DNA of 64,000 nt from Nocardia nova NBRC 15556 (GCF_001613005.1 NZ_BDBN01000046.1:1-64000), one strand, 5' to 3'; positions 16,172 through 25,209 are shown, counted from the first letter of the stretch. Program-made: numbers and translations. The notes: generated by a model not told the origin, from the sequence alone.

Positions 16172-18070
16172 ATGTCCGCCCCCACACGCCGACCCAAGGC
16201 CGCGGCGCCTCGGTGGCGAAGGATACGAGCCGCAACCGCGACGCTGACCCTGGCCGCAGGTCTGACAGCGACCGCCGTTGCGCAGGCGCAGCCACCGGTC
16301 ACTCCGCCCTCGATCGTCCCGGCGCAGCCTCCGGTCACAATGCCACCCGCGCCCCGCTGGCACACCGAACCACCCACGACGACACCACCGTCCCCGTCGG
16401 CTCCCGTCTCGCCGGATCCGCAGACTCCGGTCGACCCGCAGCCTCGGCCCGACCCACGCACTCCGGTCGACCCCCCATCTCCGGTCTATCCGGGCACCGG
16501 GACTCCGCACGATTATCCGAGCGAGGGCGACTGCGGAGTCACCAACATCTCCGGGTGCGTCGCCGAGGCGGTCGACGGGGTCTTTCGCCGCCTGGTGACC
16601 TCGGCGTTGAACCCGCTGCTGAACCTGGTGTCGCACACCCTGCTCACCACCCCGGACCTGACCGCCCTGCCGCACGTGCGCCAGATGTGGGACTCCTCGT
16701 GGCAACTGGTGCTGGCCCTCTACGTGCTTGTGGTCATGGGTGCGGGGGTGCTGTTGATGGTGCGCGAGACCCTGCAAACCCGGTGGTCCTGGCGGGAGCT
16801 GGCGCCACGGCTGGTGATCGGATTCGTCGCCGGCGCGTTGAGCATGGCGCTGGCGACCGGAGCGATCCGGTTCGCCAACGCCCTCGCCGAAGCGCTGTCG
16901 GGCAACGGGGTCGACGCCGACTCCGCCGCCGCGGCCTTGCGCCAGCTGACCGACACCGGGCCGACGGGCGGGATCTTCATGCTGCTGCTCGGCGTCGCGC
17001 TCGTGGTGATCCTGGTCGTGCTGATGGTGGCCTACGTGGTGCGCATCGCGATCACGGTCATGCTGGTCATCGCGGCACCGCTGGCACTGATGTGTCACGC
17101 CCTGCCCGGTTTCGAGTCGATCGCGCGCTGGTGGTGGCGCTCGTTCGGGGCATGCCTGGCGATCCAAGTGGTGCAGTCGCTGATCCTGATCACCTCGCTG
17201 CGCGTGTTCCTGACTCCAGGCGACTGGTGGTTCTTCGGCCCGAATTCCCAGGGCATGGTCGACCAGATCATCGCGATCGCGTTGATGGGGATCCTGGTCA
17301 AAACCCCGTTCTGGCTGCTGTCGGTACTGCGGATCGGCCAAGGCCGCACCCTGGCCGGGTCGATCGTGCGCAGCTACATCACCTACAAAACCCTCGGCGC
17401 CCTCAAAGGCACCCGCACAGCGGCGACCTCCAAGCGGGCCGCGGCCAAGTCCGCTATTGCGCGCCGCCCACCCCGACCGGCCGACCCCTACGCCCGCGTG
17501 CGCGCCACCCGCGACGGGCAGCTGATGCTTCCCCTCGAAGGCGTCCACCGCGTCAAACGCCAACCGAATCCGGCTGCCGGACAACCCACCTCGCGCTCCA
17601 CACCCGCGCCGACCCGCACACCTCGGGGCAAACAGTTGGCGTTCGACTTCGATCTGCCCGCGACTTCGGATCCGTATCGGGGGATCCGTCCCGGACGGGG
17701 CGGGCAGTATCCGCTGCCGATCCCTGTAGCGAAGGTGCGCCGACCGACCCCGCCACCGGAGCCCACCACACCGGCAGTTGCGAAACGAGCACCCGCGGGC
17801 AGCGCTCGGGGCAGGCAGCTGAGCTTCGACTTCGACCCGCCCGCTGCGCCGGACCCGTACGACCGTGTCCGGCCGCTGCGTAGCGGCCAGTACCCCTTAC
17901 CCATCCCAGCGACCAGAGTGCGGCCCACCCCGAGACCGCCCACGCCCGTGGCACCGCCACTGTCGACACCGGGGCCGAAGCGGTCGGCGGGGCGGCAGTT
18001 GCATCTGCCGCTGCCCGATCTTCCCGTCCGCCGCCGCGTACCACGCACTCCCGGAAGGAGGCCATCATGA
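16172..18070 (+). CDS. VirB6/TrbL-like polytopic membrane protein with repetitive C-terminal tail
   Basis: A 632-residue protein. It has a signal-like segment (about residues 20-42), then a Pro/Thr-rich extracellular stretch (about 45-115). A membrane domain follows with at least six hydrophobic helices (about 180-390), including MLLLGVALVVILVVLMVAYV and a Trp-containing loop RWWWRSFGACLAIQVVQS. This is the VirB6/TrbL pattern of inner-membrane channel components. The last 200 residues are Pro/Arg-rich and contain about 60-residue repeats with motifs of the form QLxFDFD, DPY and GQYPLPIP. It overlaps the VirB4 start in an ATGA, implying coupled synthesis. The tail is unusual for the family and probably cytoplasmic. 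Confidence 0.8.
   Translation: MSAPTRRPKAAAPRWRRIRAATATLTLAAGLTATAVAQAQPPVTPPSIVPAQPPVTMPPAPRWHTEPPTTTPPSPSAPVSPDPQTPVDPQPRPDPRTPVDPPSPVYPGTGTPHDYPSEGDCGVTNISGCVAEAVDGVFRRLVTSALNPLLNLVSHTLLTTPDLTALPHVRQMWDSSWQLVLALYVLVVMGAGVLLMVRETLQTRWSWRELAPRLVIGFVAGALSMALATGAIRFANALAEALSGNGVDADSAAAALRQLTDTGPTGGIFMLLLGVALVVILVVLMVAYVVRIAITVMLVIAAPLALMCHALPGFESIARWWWRSFGACLAIQVVQSLILITSLRVFLTPGDWWFFGPNSQGMVDQIIAIALMGILVKTPFWLLSVLRIGQGRTLAGSIVRSYITYKTLGALKGTRTAATSKRAAAKSAIARRPPRPADPYARVRATRDGQLMLPLEGVHRVKRQPNPAAGQPTSRSTPAPTRTPRGKQLAFDFDLPATSDPYRGIRPGRGGQYPLPIPVAKVRRPTPPPEPTTPAVAKRAPAGSARGRQLSFDFDPPAAPDPYDRVRPLRSGQYPLPIPATRVRPTPRPPTPVAPPLSTPGPKRSAGRQLHLPLPDLPVRRRVPRTPGRRPS
17492..18030 (+). repeat. Coding repeat: about 60-residue modules in the VirB6-like tail
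   Basis: Within the VirB6-like protein, motif QLMLPLE (Gln450), QLAFDFD (Gln488), QLSFDFD (Gln549) and QLHLPLP (Gln609) recur; the last three are spaced 61 and 60 residues apart. Between them DPYxxxRPxRxGQYPLPIPxxxVR occurs twice in nearly identical form and once in degenerate form (DPYARVRATRDGQLMLPL). The first and last copies are partial. Confidence 0.75.
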
Positions 18071-21000
18071 CCACACCTGTGCGTATCCCCGCCGATGTCG
18101 AGCGCCGTGACCGGTTGATCGGACCGTTCACCGCCCGCCAGCTCGCCATCCTCGCCGCCACCGCCCTGCTGCTCTATCTGGCGTGGATGGCCACCCGCGC
18201 CGTCCTCGCGCCGCTGGCGTTCCTCGCCGTCGCGGCCCCGATCGCGACCGTGGTCACGGTCGCGATATCGACCACCCGCGACGGTCTGCCGGGCGACCAG
18301 CTGCTGGTTGCCGCGATCGGTCACAAGTTGCGAGCCCGCCATCTTGTGCGCGACGCCGGTCGGACAGAACCGATGCCGCGATGGGTCGCCGACCAGGCGA
18401 TGCGGGGGCCCCGGCCACCGGTCCCGGCTACGTTGTCGACCGATGCCGTACGGCTGCCGCGCGCGGTCACCGGCAGTGTCACCGGGGTAGGGGTGGTGGA
18501 CCTCGGCGCCGATGGGCTCGCGGTCGTCGCTGCGGCCGGCACCCTCAACCTCGCGTTGCGCACCCCGGCCGAACAGGACAGCCTCCTCGCACAGATCAGC
18601 GGCTGGCTGCACACGCTGCGCCAACCCGTCCAGATCCTCATCCGCTCCGCACGACTCGACATCACCACCCACCTCTCGGCCCTCGACGCCGCCACCGCCG
18701 ACATGTCACCCCAGCTGGCCGCCGTCGCCCGAGACCACGCCGACCACCTCGCCGATCTCGCGGCCACCGAAAACCTCATCCAGCACCAGGTACTCCTGAT
18801 CTGGCGCGAACCGATCCGCACACCCGACGCCCCAGCCCTATCACCGCTGATCCCGCGCCAGCGACGCTCCCTCGGACGAGCCTCGGCTGCCGCGCGCCGC
18901 GCCGCGGAGTCCCGGCTGGTGCGCCGCCTCAGCGAGGCCACCGATCTGCTCGCCCCGCTCGGAGTCAGCGTGACCGCCCTCGACGAGATCCAAGCCACCG
19001 CGGTCCTGGACAGCTGCTGCAACCCAGGCAGCCTCGTAGCGTCCTCGGCCGACATCGCCGGCCCCGACGAGATCATCACCGCCGCCGGCGCCCAGCACAC
19101 CCGCGTCGGCGGCGTCGGCCTCGGCGCCGAGGAGGACGACGAATCCGGGGCGGAGGCTTTGAGTTTCGGGCCCGAGTCGCTGTCGATCCGGGCCCGGCAC
19201 CTCGAGGTCGGCTCCGATTGGGTGGCCACTGTGGCGGTGACCGGGTTCCCGCGTGAGGTCACCTCCGGGTGGTTGACACCGCTTCTGTCGCATCCCGGCC
19301 GGCTCGACATCGCCGTGCACATCGACCCGATCGACCCGGTCACCGCCGCCGGGCGGCTACGTCGCCAGCTCGCGCGCCTGGAATCCTCGCGCCTGCACGA
19401 CACCAGCCGGGGCCGGCCCCCCGACCCGCAAGTCGACGTCGCCGTCGAAGACGCCGCCGAACTGTCGGCCCGAGTGGCCCGCGCCGAGGCCCGCCTCTAC
19501 AGGGTCGGTGTCTACCTGAGCGTGCACGCTGACTCCGAGACCGAGCTGGCCGACGAGGTCGCCGCGGTGCGGGCCCTGGCCGCGAGCCTGCTGGTGGACA
19601 CCTGCCCGTTGAGCTTCCGTGCCGCTCAAGGCTGGGTCACCACCCTGCCGGTCGGACTGGACCTGATCCGAATACACCGCACCTTTGACACCACCGCCCT
19701 GGCCGCAGCATTTCCCTTCGACTCCCCACAGCTCCCGGTCACCGACCCCATCGCGGCCACGCAGCCGCGTGGAGTGCTCTACGGGCGCGACGCCGCCGCC
19801 GGGCTGGTGTTCGTCGACCGGTTCGCCCCGGAGGCCCACAACCACAACATGGTCGTGCTCGGCCGCTCCGGCGCCGGAAAGTCGTATCTGGCCAAAACCG
19901 AAATCCTGCGCTCGCTGTACCGGGGCATCGAACAAGTGATCATCGACCCCGAAGACGAATACCGGCGCCTGGCCGACGCCGTCGGCGGCACCCACATCCG
20001 CCTCGGCGCACCCGAGGTACGGCTCAACCCGTTCGACCTCGACATCCGCACCCGCCCCGACGGCTTCCGCACCGCCCCCTCCGACGCACTCACCCGCCGG
20101 AAACTGTTCCTGCACACCCTCATCCAGATCCTGCTCGGCGACCAGACCGCAACACAGCGAGCTGTGCTGGATACCGCAGTCACCGCCACCTACGCCGCCG
20201 CAGGCATCACCGACGACCCCGCCACCTGGACCCGGCCCGCCCCCACCGTGAGCATGCTGCGCGATCAGCTGGACGGGCTCGACACCCCCGCCGCGCACGA
20301 GCTGGCCGCGGGATTGCATCCCTTCATCTCCGGGGGTGCCTACGCCGGACTGCTCGACGGCCCCACCACGACCGACCCCCACGGGGGACTGGTGGTGTAC
20401 TCGCTGCGCGACCTGCCCGACGAACTCAAAACCATCGGCACCCTTCTGGTCCTGGACGCGACCTGGCGGCGCGTGTCCGACCCGGCCACACGACGGCCCC
20501 GCATGATCACCGTCGACGAAGCGTGGCTGATCATGCGCCAACCCGCCGGCGCCGAATTCCTGTTCAAGGCGGCCAAGAGCTTTCGTAAACACTGGGCCGG
20601 GCTCACCGTCGCCACCCAAGACAGCGCCGACGTGCTATCCACCGAACTCGGGCGTGCGATCGTCTCCAATGCCGCCACCCAGATCCTGCTACGCCAAGCC
20701 CCACAAGCCATCGATGAGGTCGCAGCCGCGTTCAAACTCTCCGACGGCGAGCAACGATTCCTCCTCTCCGCCGCCCGCGGCTCGGGTCTCCTCGCTGTCG
20801 GTGGCACGGACCACGCCGTATTCGCATCCCTGGCTTCGCCGACCGAAAACGCCTTGATCACAACCGATCCCAGCGAACTCACCACGCTAGATGATGAGGC
20901 CCGGGGCGGGGATGTCGACATCGATCTCAGTGTGCTGCCGTCGCTGCGACGACGCACCGGACCCTTCGGGGACAACGGCCTCGATAACGCCTATGTCGCC

Positions 21001-21126
21001 GATGGTAACGGACTCGACATCGAAGCCGAGCAGGGCGCAGTCGCCGACATGCACGCGAAGTTCGAGTCCGGCTTCATGTCCGTTAGCAACGATTTGTCCA
21101 TCGATGCGCGGGAAGTGGAATTATGA
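18067..21126 (+). CDS. PrgI-VirB4 fusion ATPase of the type IV secretion system
   Basis: A 1019-residue protein. The N-terminal 75 residues contain two membrane helices with the pattern of PrgI-type subunits (GPFTARQLAILAATALLLYL, then a second helix). The rest is a VirB4/TraC/ConE ATPase: Walker A GRSGAGKSY at residues 599-607, IIDPEDEYRRL shortly after, Walker B ITVDEAWLIM (Asp817, Glu818) and KHWAGLTVATQDSADVL. In many Gram-positive systems PrgI and VirB4 are separate genes; here they are one chain. VirB4 energises assembly and substrate transfer. It overlaps both the upstream VirB6-like and downstream AbrB-like genes in ATGA junctions. Confidence 0.9.
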   Translation: MTTPVRIPADVERRDRLIGPFTARQLAILAATALLLYLAWMATRAVLAPLAFLAVAAPIATVVTVAISTTRDGLPGDQLLVAAIGHKLRARHLVRDAGRTEPMPRWVADQAMRGPRPPVPATLSTDAVRLPRAVTGSVTGVGVVDLGADGLAVVAAAGTLNLALRTPAEQDSLLAQISGWLHTLRQPVQILIRSARLDITTHLSALDAATADMSPQLAAVARDHADHLADLAATENLIQHQVLLIWREPIRTPDAPALSPLIPRQRRSLGRASAAARRAAESRLVRRLSEATDLLAPLGVSVTALDEIQATAVLDSCCNPGSLVASSADIAGPDEIITAAGAQHTRVGGVGLGAEEDDESGAEALSFGPESLSIRARHLEVGSDWVATVAVTGFPREVTSGWLTPLLSHPGRLDIAVHIDPIDPVTAAGRLRRQLARLESSRLHDTSRGRPPDPQVDVAVEDAAELSARVARAEARLYRVGVYLSVHADSETELADEVAAVRALAASLLVDTCPLSFRAAQGWVTTLPVGLDLIRIHRTFDTTALAAAFPFDSPQLPVTDPIAATQPRGVLYGRDAAAGLVFVDRFAPEAHNHNMVVLGRSGAGKSYLAKTEILRSLYRGIEQVIIDPEDEYRRLADAVGGTHIRLGAPEVRLNPFDLDIRTRPDGFRTAPSDALTRRKLFLHTLIQILLGDQTATQRAVLDTAVTATYAAAGITDDPATWTRPAPTVSMLRDQLDGLDTPAAHELAAGLHPFISGGAYAGLLDGPTTTDPHGGLVVYSLRDLPDELKTIGTLLVLDATWRRVSDPATRRPRMITVDEAWLIMRQPAGAEFLFKAAKSFRKHWAGLTVATQDSADVLSTELGRAIVSNAATQILLRQAPQAIDEVAAAFKLSDGEQRFLLSAARGSGLLAVGGTDHAVFASLASPTENALITTDPSELTTLDDEARGGDVDIDLSVLPSLRRRTGPFGDNGLDNAYVADGNGLDIEAEQGAVADMHAKFESGFMSVSNDLSIDAREVEL

Positions 21127-21536
21127 TTCGTTCACCACAAGCAGCGGTCGTCGCACTGCCATTGCCTCAATTCAACGACGGGCATGGATCGGCTTTTCCA
21201 GCCGCCCACATCGCTGTGTCGACTCTTGATAATTGGGGCAAGCTCGCTGACCGTTCAGCCCTCCGACATCTCGGCTGGCATAGCGGGCAACATGTTTCCC
21301 TAAGTATTGCCGAGGGCATAGTCGTGGTAGCCGAGAAACGAGGTAGTAGGCATGTCCTTGAAAGACACGGCTACTTGCGCCTTCCGGCGGAAACCCGAAC
21401 CTGCGCACGGATCAACCACCATGACCGCCTGCTCCTAATCGCAATCCGTGACCTCCGCGGCCTTCTGATCTTCCCCCCAGGTCAGGTAGTCGCAGCGCTT
21501 AGGTCGTTCATCCCCCTTGTTCGGCACGGGCGATGA
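21123..21536 (+). CDS. AbrB-like small protein paired with integrase (copy 1)
   Basis: A 137-residue protein translated by ATGA overlap with VirB4 upstream and with the integrase downstream. The C-terminal two thirds show two beta-rich segments with a swapped-hairpin look (VSTLDNWGKLADR, VSLSIAEGIVVVAE, then GYLRLPAETR, RLLLIAIRDLRGLLIFPP), typical of AbrB/SpoVT-type DNA-binding folds. It aligns along its length with the product at 26231-26743, which also sits directly before an integrase. The pairing suggests an accessory factor for recombination (directionality or repression). That role is inferred. Confidence 0.6.
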   Translation: MIRSPQAAVVALPLPQFNDGHGSAFPAAHIAVSTLDNWGKLADRSALRHLGWHSGQHVSLSIAEGIVVVAEKRGSRHVLERHGYLRLPAETRTCARINHHDRLLLIAIRDLRGLLIFPPGQVVAALRSFIPLVRHGR

Positions 21537-22576
21537 CGGCGGGCGAGATCGAGGCAGCACGGCTGCTACTGGCCCGACTTGGTCTTCGCGCAGAAGACCT
21601 ACTCGGCGACAACGGGGTCCATGACCGCCCTACGCCAACATTTGCGGACTACATTGGTCGGCTCCAATCTGCCTGTCCTGCAGGTACCTTGCGTACCTAC
21701 GCGCCCTATTGGAACCGCATCGCAAACCTCTGGGGAGATCGGCAGATCACCGAACCGTCGCCGCTTGAGATCAGGGAAATCATCGAACAGTGCAAACGTG
21801 ACGCAGTCGTCCGTCGGAACTCACGCGGCGGTCGCTCAGCCGCAGAACACATGGCGGGTGCTCTTCGTGCGATCTTTCGCCAGGCGCAGGCCGACGGGTA
21901 CTTCACCTCTGCTGAGAACCCCGTGAGTCACATAGTCAAGCCGCGTCGACTTCCGAGTAACCGACACGCCCTTTCCGATAGGCTCCTGGCGGACATAGTC
22001 CAAGTGGTTGCCACGAGCGGCAACGATCCAGATCTCGACACGCTGATTCTCCGTCTGCATATCGAAACCGCTTGCCGCAGAGGCGGTGCGCTTGCGCTGC
22101 GGCCATGTGACCTCGACACAAGCCAGTGCCTCATCAAACTACGAGAGAAAGGGGATACGGTCCGCTGGCAACCCGTTACCCCCACACTGATGCAAGCGCT
22201 AACTCGCCACTGTGACCGTGGTGTGGCAGCAGACGAACAACTCTTGCGATATCGCAACGGAAAGCCCATCACCGGCCGTCGCTACGACTACATCTGGAAA
22301 AGAGTTGGCAAGCATCTGCCATCGGCAGCGACCCAGCAGATCACCGCCCACTGGCTTCGTCATACGACTCTCACGTGGGTCGAACGTCACCGCGGGTACG
22401 CGGTGGCACGAGCTTTCGCGGGTCATAATGACAGTGGCGCGGGGAACGTCGGCGCAACGCTCACCTACGTTCGTGCCTCACTCCACGAGGTAGCCGAAGC
22501 GCTTACCGCAATGACCGGCGAACCGCACCCACTCGTAAACGAAGACAGATCTGAAGCCGAACCGTTGGCCGCATGA
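21533..22576 (+). CDS. int: Tyrosine recombinase/integrase (copy 1)
   Basis: A 347-residue phage-type integrase. An N-terminal core-binding SAM-like domain (about residues 35-130) precedes the catalytic domain, which has Arg in ETACRRGGAL, Lys in LREKGD, the His-x-x-Arg box in HWLRHTTLTW, His in AFAGHND and the nucleophile Tyr in TLTYVRA. It is the last gene of the T4SS operon and is translationally coupled to the AbrB-like gene, so integrase synthesis is tied to transfer-gene expression. The catalytic half is clearly related to the second integrase at 25210-26226; the N-terminal halves differ much more. Confidence 0.9.
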   Translation: MTAGEIEAARLLLARLGLRAEDLLGDNGVHDRPTPTFADYIGRLQSACPAGTLRTYAPYWNRIANLWGDRQITEPSPLEIREIIEQCKRDAVVRRNSRGGRSAAEHMAGALRAIFRQAQADGYFTSAENPVSHIVKPRRLPSNRHALSDRLLADIVQVVATSGNDPDLDTLILRLHIETACRRGGALALRPCDLDTSQCLIKLREKGDTVRWQPVTPTLMQALTRHCDRGVAADEQLLRYRNGKPITGRRYDYIWKRVGKHLPSAATQQITAHWLRHTTLTWVERHRGYAVARAFAGHNDSGAGNVGATLTYVRASLHEVAEALTAMTGEPHPLVNEDRSEAEPLAA

Positions 22577-22759
22577 ACAGCCCTATGAGCGGTACTCCAC
22601 CCAGATCGACGTTCCGGTGGTCGGCACCGATGAAGCCGTTGAGTATCTGCTCGACGAAAGCCGCAAAGCGGGCTAATCAGTTTGTGATCTGCCGGCGCCC
22701 TGCCTTGGTCACCGACCGCTGTGCCGGTCTGACCGCAGCCCTGGGCACCGCTGACGTCA

Positions 22760-23110
22760 CCGGTGGCGACCGGGAGCGCGTGGAATTGTCGTCGACGATC
22801 TGCGCGGGGGACACCTCGGCGTGGAATTGCTGCGGTCCCGGTGTATGTCGACCCGGGCGGCGACGCCTCGCCGATGGCCGATATCGCCGTGGCGCTGCTG
22901 GCACTGTTCGCGCACATGGAGCGAGTGTTCATCCACGAGCGCGCCGCCCACGCCCGTGAAGACGCTGCCACCCGCGGCGTGCGCGCCGGTCTGCCACGCG
23001 AAACTCCCCGCCGATCAGCTGGCCGCCGCTCAGGCCGCACTTGGCGGCGGGCAGGAGCCCGAATCTGTCGCGGCCCGCGTCGATGCCGTGGTCTTCTGGT
23101 CCTGTCCTAT
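22760..23110 (+). pseudogene. Serine recombinase (resolvase) remnant, frameshifted
   Basis: One frame encodes PVYVDPGGDASPMADIAVAL then LLALFAHMERVFIHERAAHA, which matches the late part of the resolvase catalytic domain (the ER-x3-I-x-ERT region). A second frame continues with KLPADQLAAAQAALGGG and PESVAARVDAV, matching the C-terminal helix-turn-helix of the same family. At least one frameshift near 23000 separates them, and the N-terminal catalytic serine part is missing, so the gene is dead. Confidence 0.65.
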
Positions 23111-23125
23111 GGGGACAAGTCAAAA

Positions 23126-23150
23126 CGCCGCCAGGTGGTACCTGGCGGCG
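23126..23150. terminator. Hairpin, possible terminator
   Basis: An 11-bp perfect stem (CGCCGCCAGGT / ACCTGGCGGCG) with a three-base loop, followed by TGTGTGTTGG. It lies just after the dead recombinase and may be its original terminator. Confidence 0.5.
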
Positions 23151-23529
23151 TGTGTGTTGGTGAGCCGACGTCCAACATGCGCCTCTCGGCGAGTGGTCGC
23201 TCGAAGCGACGAACGGGGTGCGGCCCGGGGCTGTCCGGACGCCGACAGCGCATACAACCTGTAGGATCGGCGCACTATTCCACCGGTCGCAAGCCCTCCT
23301 ACCGGGCTGAGCTGTACCCCAAGTGGATGCACTGTGCGGCGACTCATCCGCACTATGCCGCCGTCTAATTGAGCAGGCCCCGGCTTGATGCAGCCGGTCC
23401 GGGCTGTCAGCGGACACCAGTTTCTACGGTTCGGCGAGATATGGGTACGCCGGGTGGTCGGGGCTACGCTTGCCTACGGCACGTGAAGTTCCAGTCGTGG
23501 ACCACCAACGGGGAGACAGGAACCGCCGT

Positions 23530-24603
23530 ATGACCGCCGCTCGCAACCAGAAACCCACCCGGCACGCCGTCTCCCTGTGGGAAGGGGAGATCGTCGAGGA
23601 GTCCGAGCTCGGATCCCTCCGGCGGCTGACGGCCGACAACTTTCCGATCCTGCGGGGCATGTCGATCAAGCGACTGCTGGTCAACCCGGGCGCGATGCGC
23701 ACGCCGCACTGGCACGCCAACACTAATGAGCTCACCTACTGTTTGTCGGGCACGGCGTTGGTGTCGGTCCTCGACGACGGCAGCAGGTTCGCCTCGTTCG
23801 TCGTGCGTGCCGGCGACATGTTCCATATAGACTCCGGCTCGCTGCATCACATCGAGAACATCGGCACCGACGTCGCGGAATTCATCATCACCTTCCGCAG
23901 TGAACGGCCCGAGGATTTCGGGCTCGCCGGGGCATTCGGCGCGATGACCAGCGCGGTCCTGGGCAATACCTACGACCTGGACGCCGACGACTTCACCACG
24001 ATCCGCGGCGGCGCCGATCGGGCGCTGGCCCGCCGGCCGGGCGATCCCGAAGTGCCGTCCACCGCCTACTTCGACGACCCGCACAAGTTCGCAGTGGAGG
24101 CGATGAGCCCTCCGGTTGGCGTGGCGGTGGGTTCGGCCCGTACCGCGCGCATGCAGTTCTGGCCTGCCCTGAAGGACCTGTCGATGTACTCGTTGCGCAT
24201 CCGCGAGGACGGGATGCGCGAACCCCATTGGCATCCCATCACCGCCGAAATGGGCTATGTCCACAAGGGCGCCGCCCGCATGACCGTCCTGGATCCCGAC
24301 GGTACCATCGACACCTGGTATCTGAACGAGGGTGACGTGTACTTCGTGCCGCGCGCCTATCCGCACCACATTGAGGTGATCGATGCCCCCGAAATCCACT
24401 TCTGCATCTTTTTCGACCAGCCGACCCCCGGCGATATCGGCTACCGCGCGTCGGCCAGCGCCTACTCGCGTGAAGTGCTCGCCGCGACGTTCGACACCCA
24501 CATCGAGGACCTGCCCGACTTCCCGTTCACCAAGTCCGATCCGCTGATCGTCAACCGCCGCAACCCTGTCGACGCACACGGCGTCGGCGAGGTGGCCACC
24601 TGA
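23530..24603 (+). CDS. Bicupin, oxalate-decarboxylase-like
   Basis: The ATG at 23530 is preceded by GGGGAGACAGGA; an in-frame TTG at 23470 is weaker. The 357-residue product has two cupin domains, each with a metal-binding set: PHWHANTNELTYCLSG with GSLHHIENIG in the first (about residues 60-125), and PHWHPITAEMGYVHKG with AYPHHIEVI in the second (about 235-300). This is the bicupin plan of Mn-dependent oxalate decarboxylases and related enzymes. I cannot confirm the lid Glu needed for decarboxylation, so oxalate oxidase or another bicupin activity is possible. It sits as lone cargo between two integrase modules, surrounded by decayed DNA. Confidence 0.8.
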   Translation: MTAARNQKPTRHAVSLWEGEIVEESELGSLRRLTADNFPILRGMSIKRLLVNPGAMRTPHWHANTNELTYCLSGTALVSVLDDGSRFASFVVRAGDMFHIDSGSLHHIENIGTDVAEFIITFRSERPEDFGLAGAFGAMTSAVLGNTYDLDADDFTTIRGGADRALARRPGDPEVPSTAYFDDPHKFAVEAMSPPVGVAVGSARTARMQFWPALKDLSMYSLRIREDGMREPHWHPITAEMGYVHKGAARMTVLDPDGTIDTWYLNEGDVYFVPRAYPHHIEVIDAPEIHFCIFFDQPTPGDIGYRASASAYSREVLAATFDTHIEDLPDFPFTKSDPLIVNRRNPVDAHGVGEVAT

Positions 24604-24666
24604 GCATTCGTACTCGAATACCGGGTGGCCGCCTCCGCCGCGCCGCCTCCGCGCCGCGGCCTGACT

Positions 24667-24957
24667 TCATCGCTCGCGGGGTGGGACGCGCTCGTGGGTG
24701 AGTAGCAGGTGATCGAACACGGAGACCACCGGTGGCGGTGTGTGCGGGAGCTGGTCGAGGTCGGCGATGATCTGGGCTGCCAGGTCGCGCAGTTTGGTGT
24801 TGGTTTCCTGCGCGCGCCACGCCAGCACCCGGAACGCTTGCTCGGCGTCGACGCGGTATATGCGCATCAGCACGCCTTTGGCTTGCTCGATCACAGCCAA
24901 CCGCCCGCGCCTCGACAACTTCCGGCACGGCCGCGGCCAGGGGGCCGCGTTGGTCAC
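24667..24957 (-). CDS. ANTAR-domain protein (RNA-binding antiterminator), N-terminus out of frame
   Basis: A 96-residue frame starting with GTG. From residue 22 it reads as a good ANTAR domain: VIEQAKGVLMRIYRVDAEQA, FRVLAWRAQETNTKLRDLA, then an acidic tail. ANTAR domains bind paired RNA hairpins and prevent transcription termination. The first 20 residues (NAAPWPRPCRKLSRRGR) look like out-of-frame translation: another frame here reads GPLAAAVPEVVEARA, which is what usually precedes the AVIEQAKG motif. Two compensating indels, or sequencing errors, would explain this. No GAF or PAS sensor precedes it. Confidence 0.6.
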   Translation of the reverse strand: MTNAAPWPRPCRKLSRRGRLAVIEQAKGVLMRIYRVDAEQAFRVLAWRAQETNTKLRDLAAQIIADLDQLPHTPPPVVSVFDHLLLTHERVPPRER

Positions 24958-25209
24958 AGCCAGGGCAGCGGTGATGTCGATTTAGTAGCCAGAGGTGCCG
25001 ACCGGGATGCCGGCGTCATCGAGCAGGCGATCGGCAACCATCGCCCGCAGGCACTGCGGGATCTGCTCGACCAGCGCCCGTGACCCGCGCCGCAGCCGGG
25101 CCTCGATGACGCCGAGTTGCTCGCTGGCCAGGCCGGTAGATCCGAATCCACGTGGACGGTCGAGTCGACAGGTGCGCTGGACGCTTCCTTACGGAGTGCT
25201 TCGAGACTC
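24958..25209. other. Short gap with an orphan C-terminal coding remnant (minus strand)
   Basis: On the minus strand a frame with coding character (SEQLGVIEARLRRG, then PQCLRAMVADRLLDDAGIPV, ending GTSGY and a stop at 24982-24984) is open towards the end of integrase 2 but has no start. It looks like the tail of a gene cut by insertion of the integrase module. The family is not recognised. Confidence 0.4.

Larger units (their letters stand above)
22577..23529. other. Decayed DNA between integrase 1 and the bicupin gene
   Basis: Nearly 950 bases with no intact gene. A short frame right after integrase 1 (ending near 22675, reading VPVVGTDEAVEYLLDE) looks like the tail of a lost protein. The middle holds a frameshifted serine recombinase (separate entry) and a hairpin at 23126-23150. 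The remainder up to 23470 shows only shreds. This is the typical appearance of a junction between stacked mobile elements. Confidence 0.5.

Noticed and set aside
22577..23529. An internal att site (copy of the tRNA-Leu 3' end) between the two integrase modules
   Set aside because: I looked for the T-arm and acceptor sequence and found no match, so stacking at the same tRNA is not shown directly.
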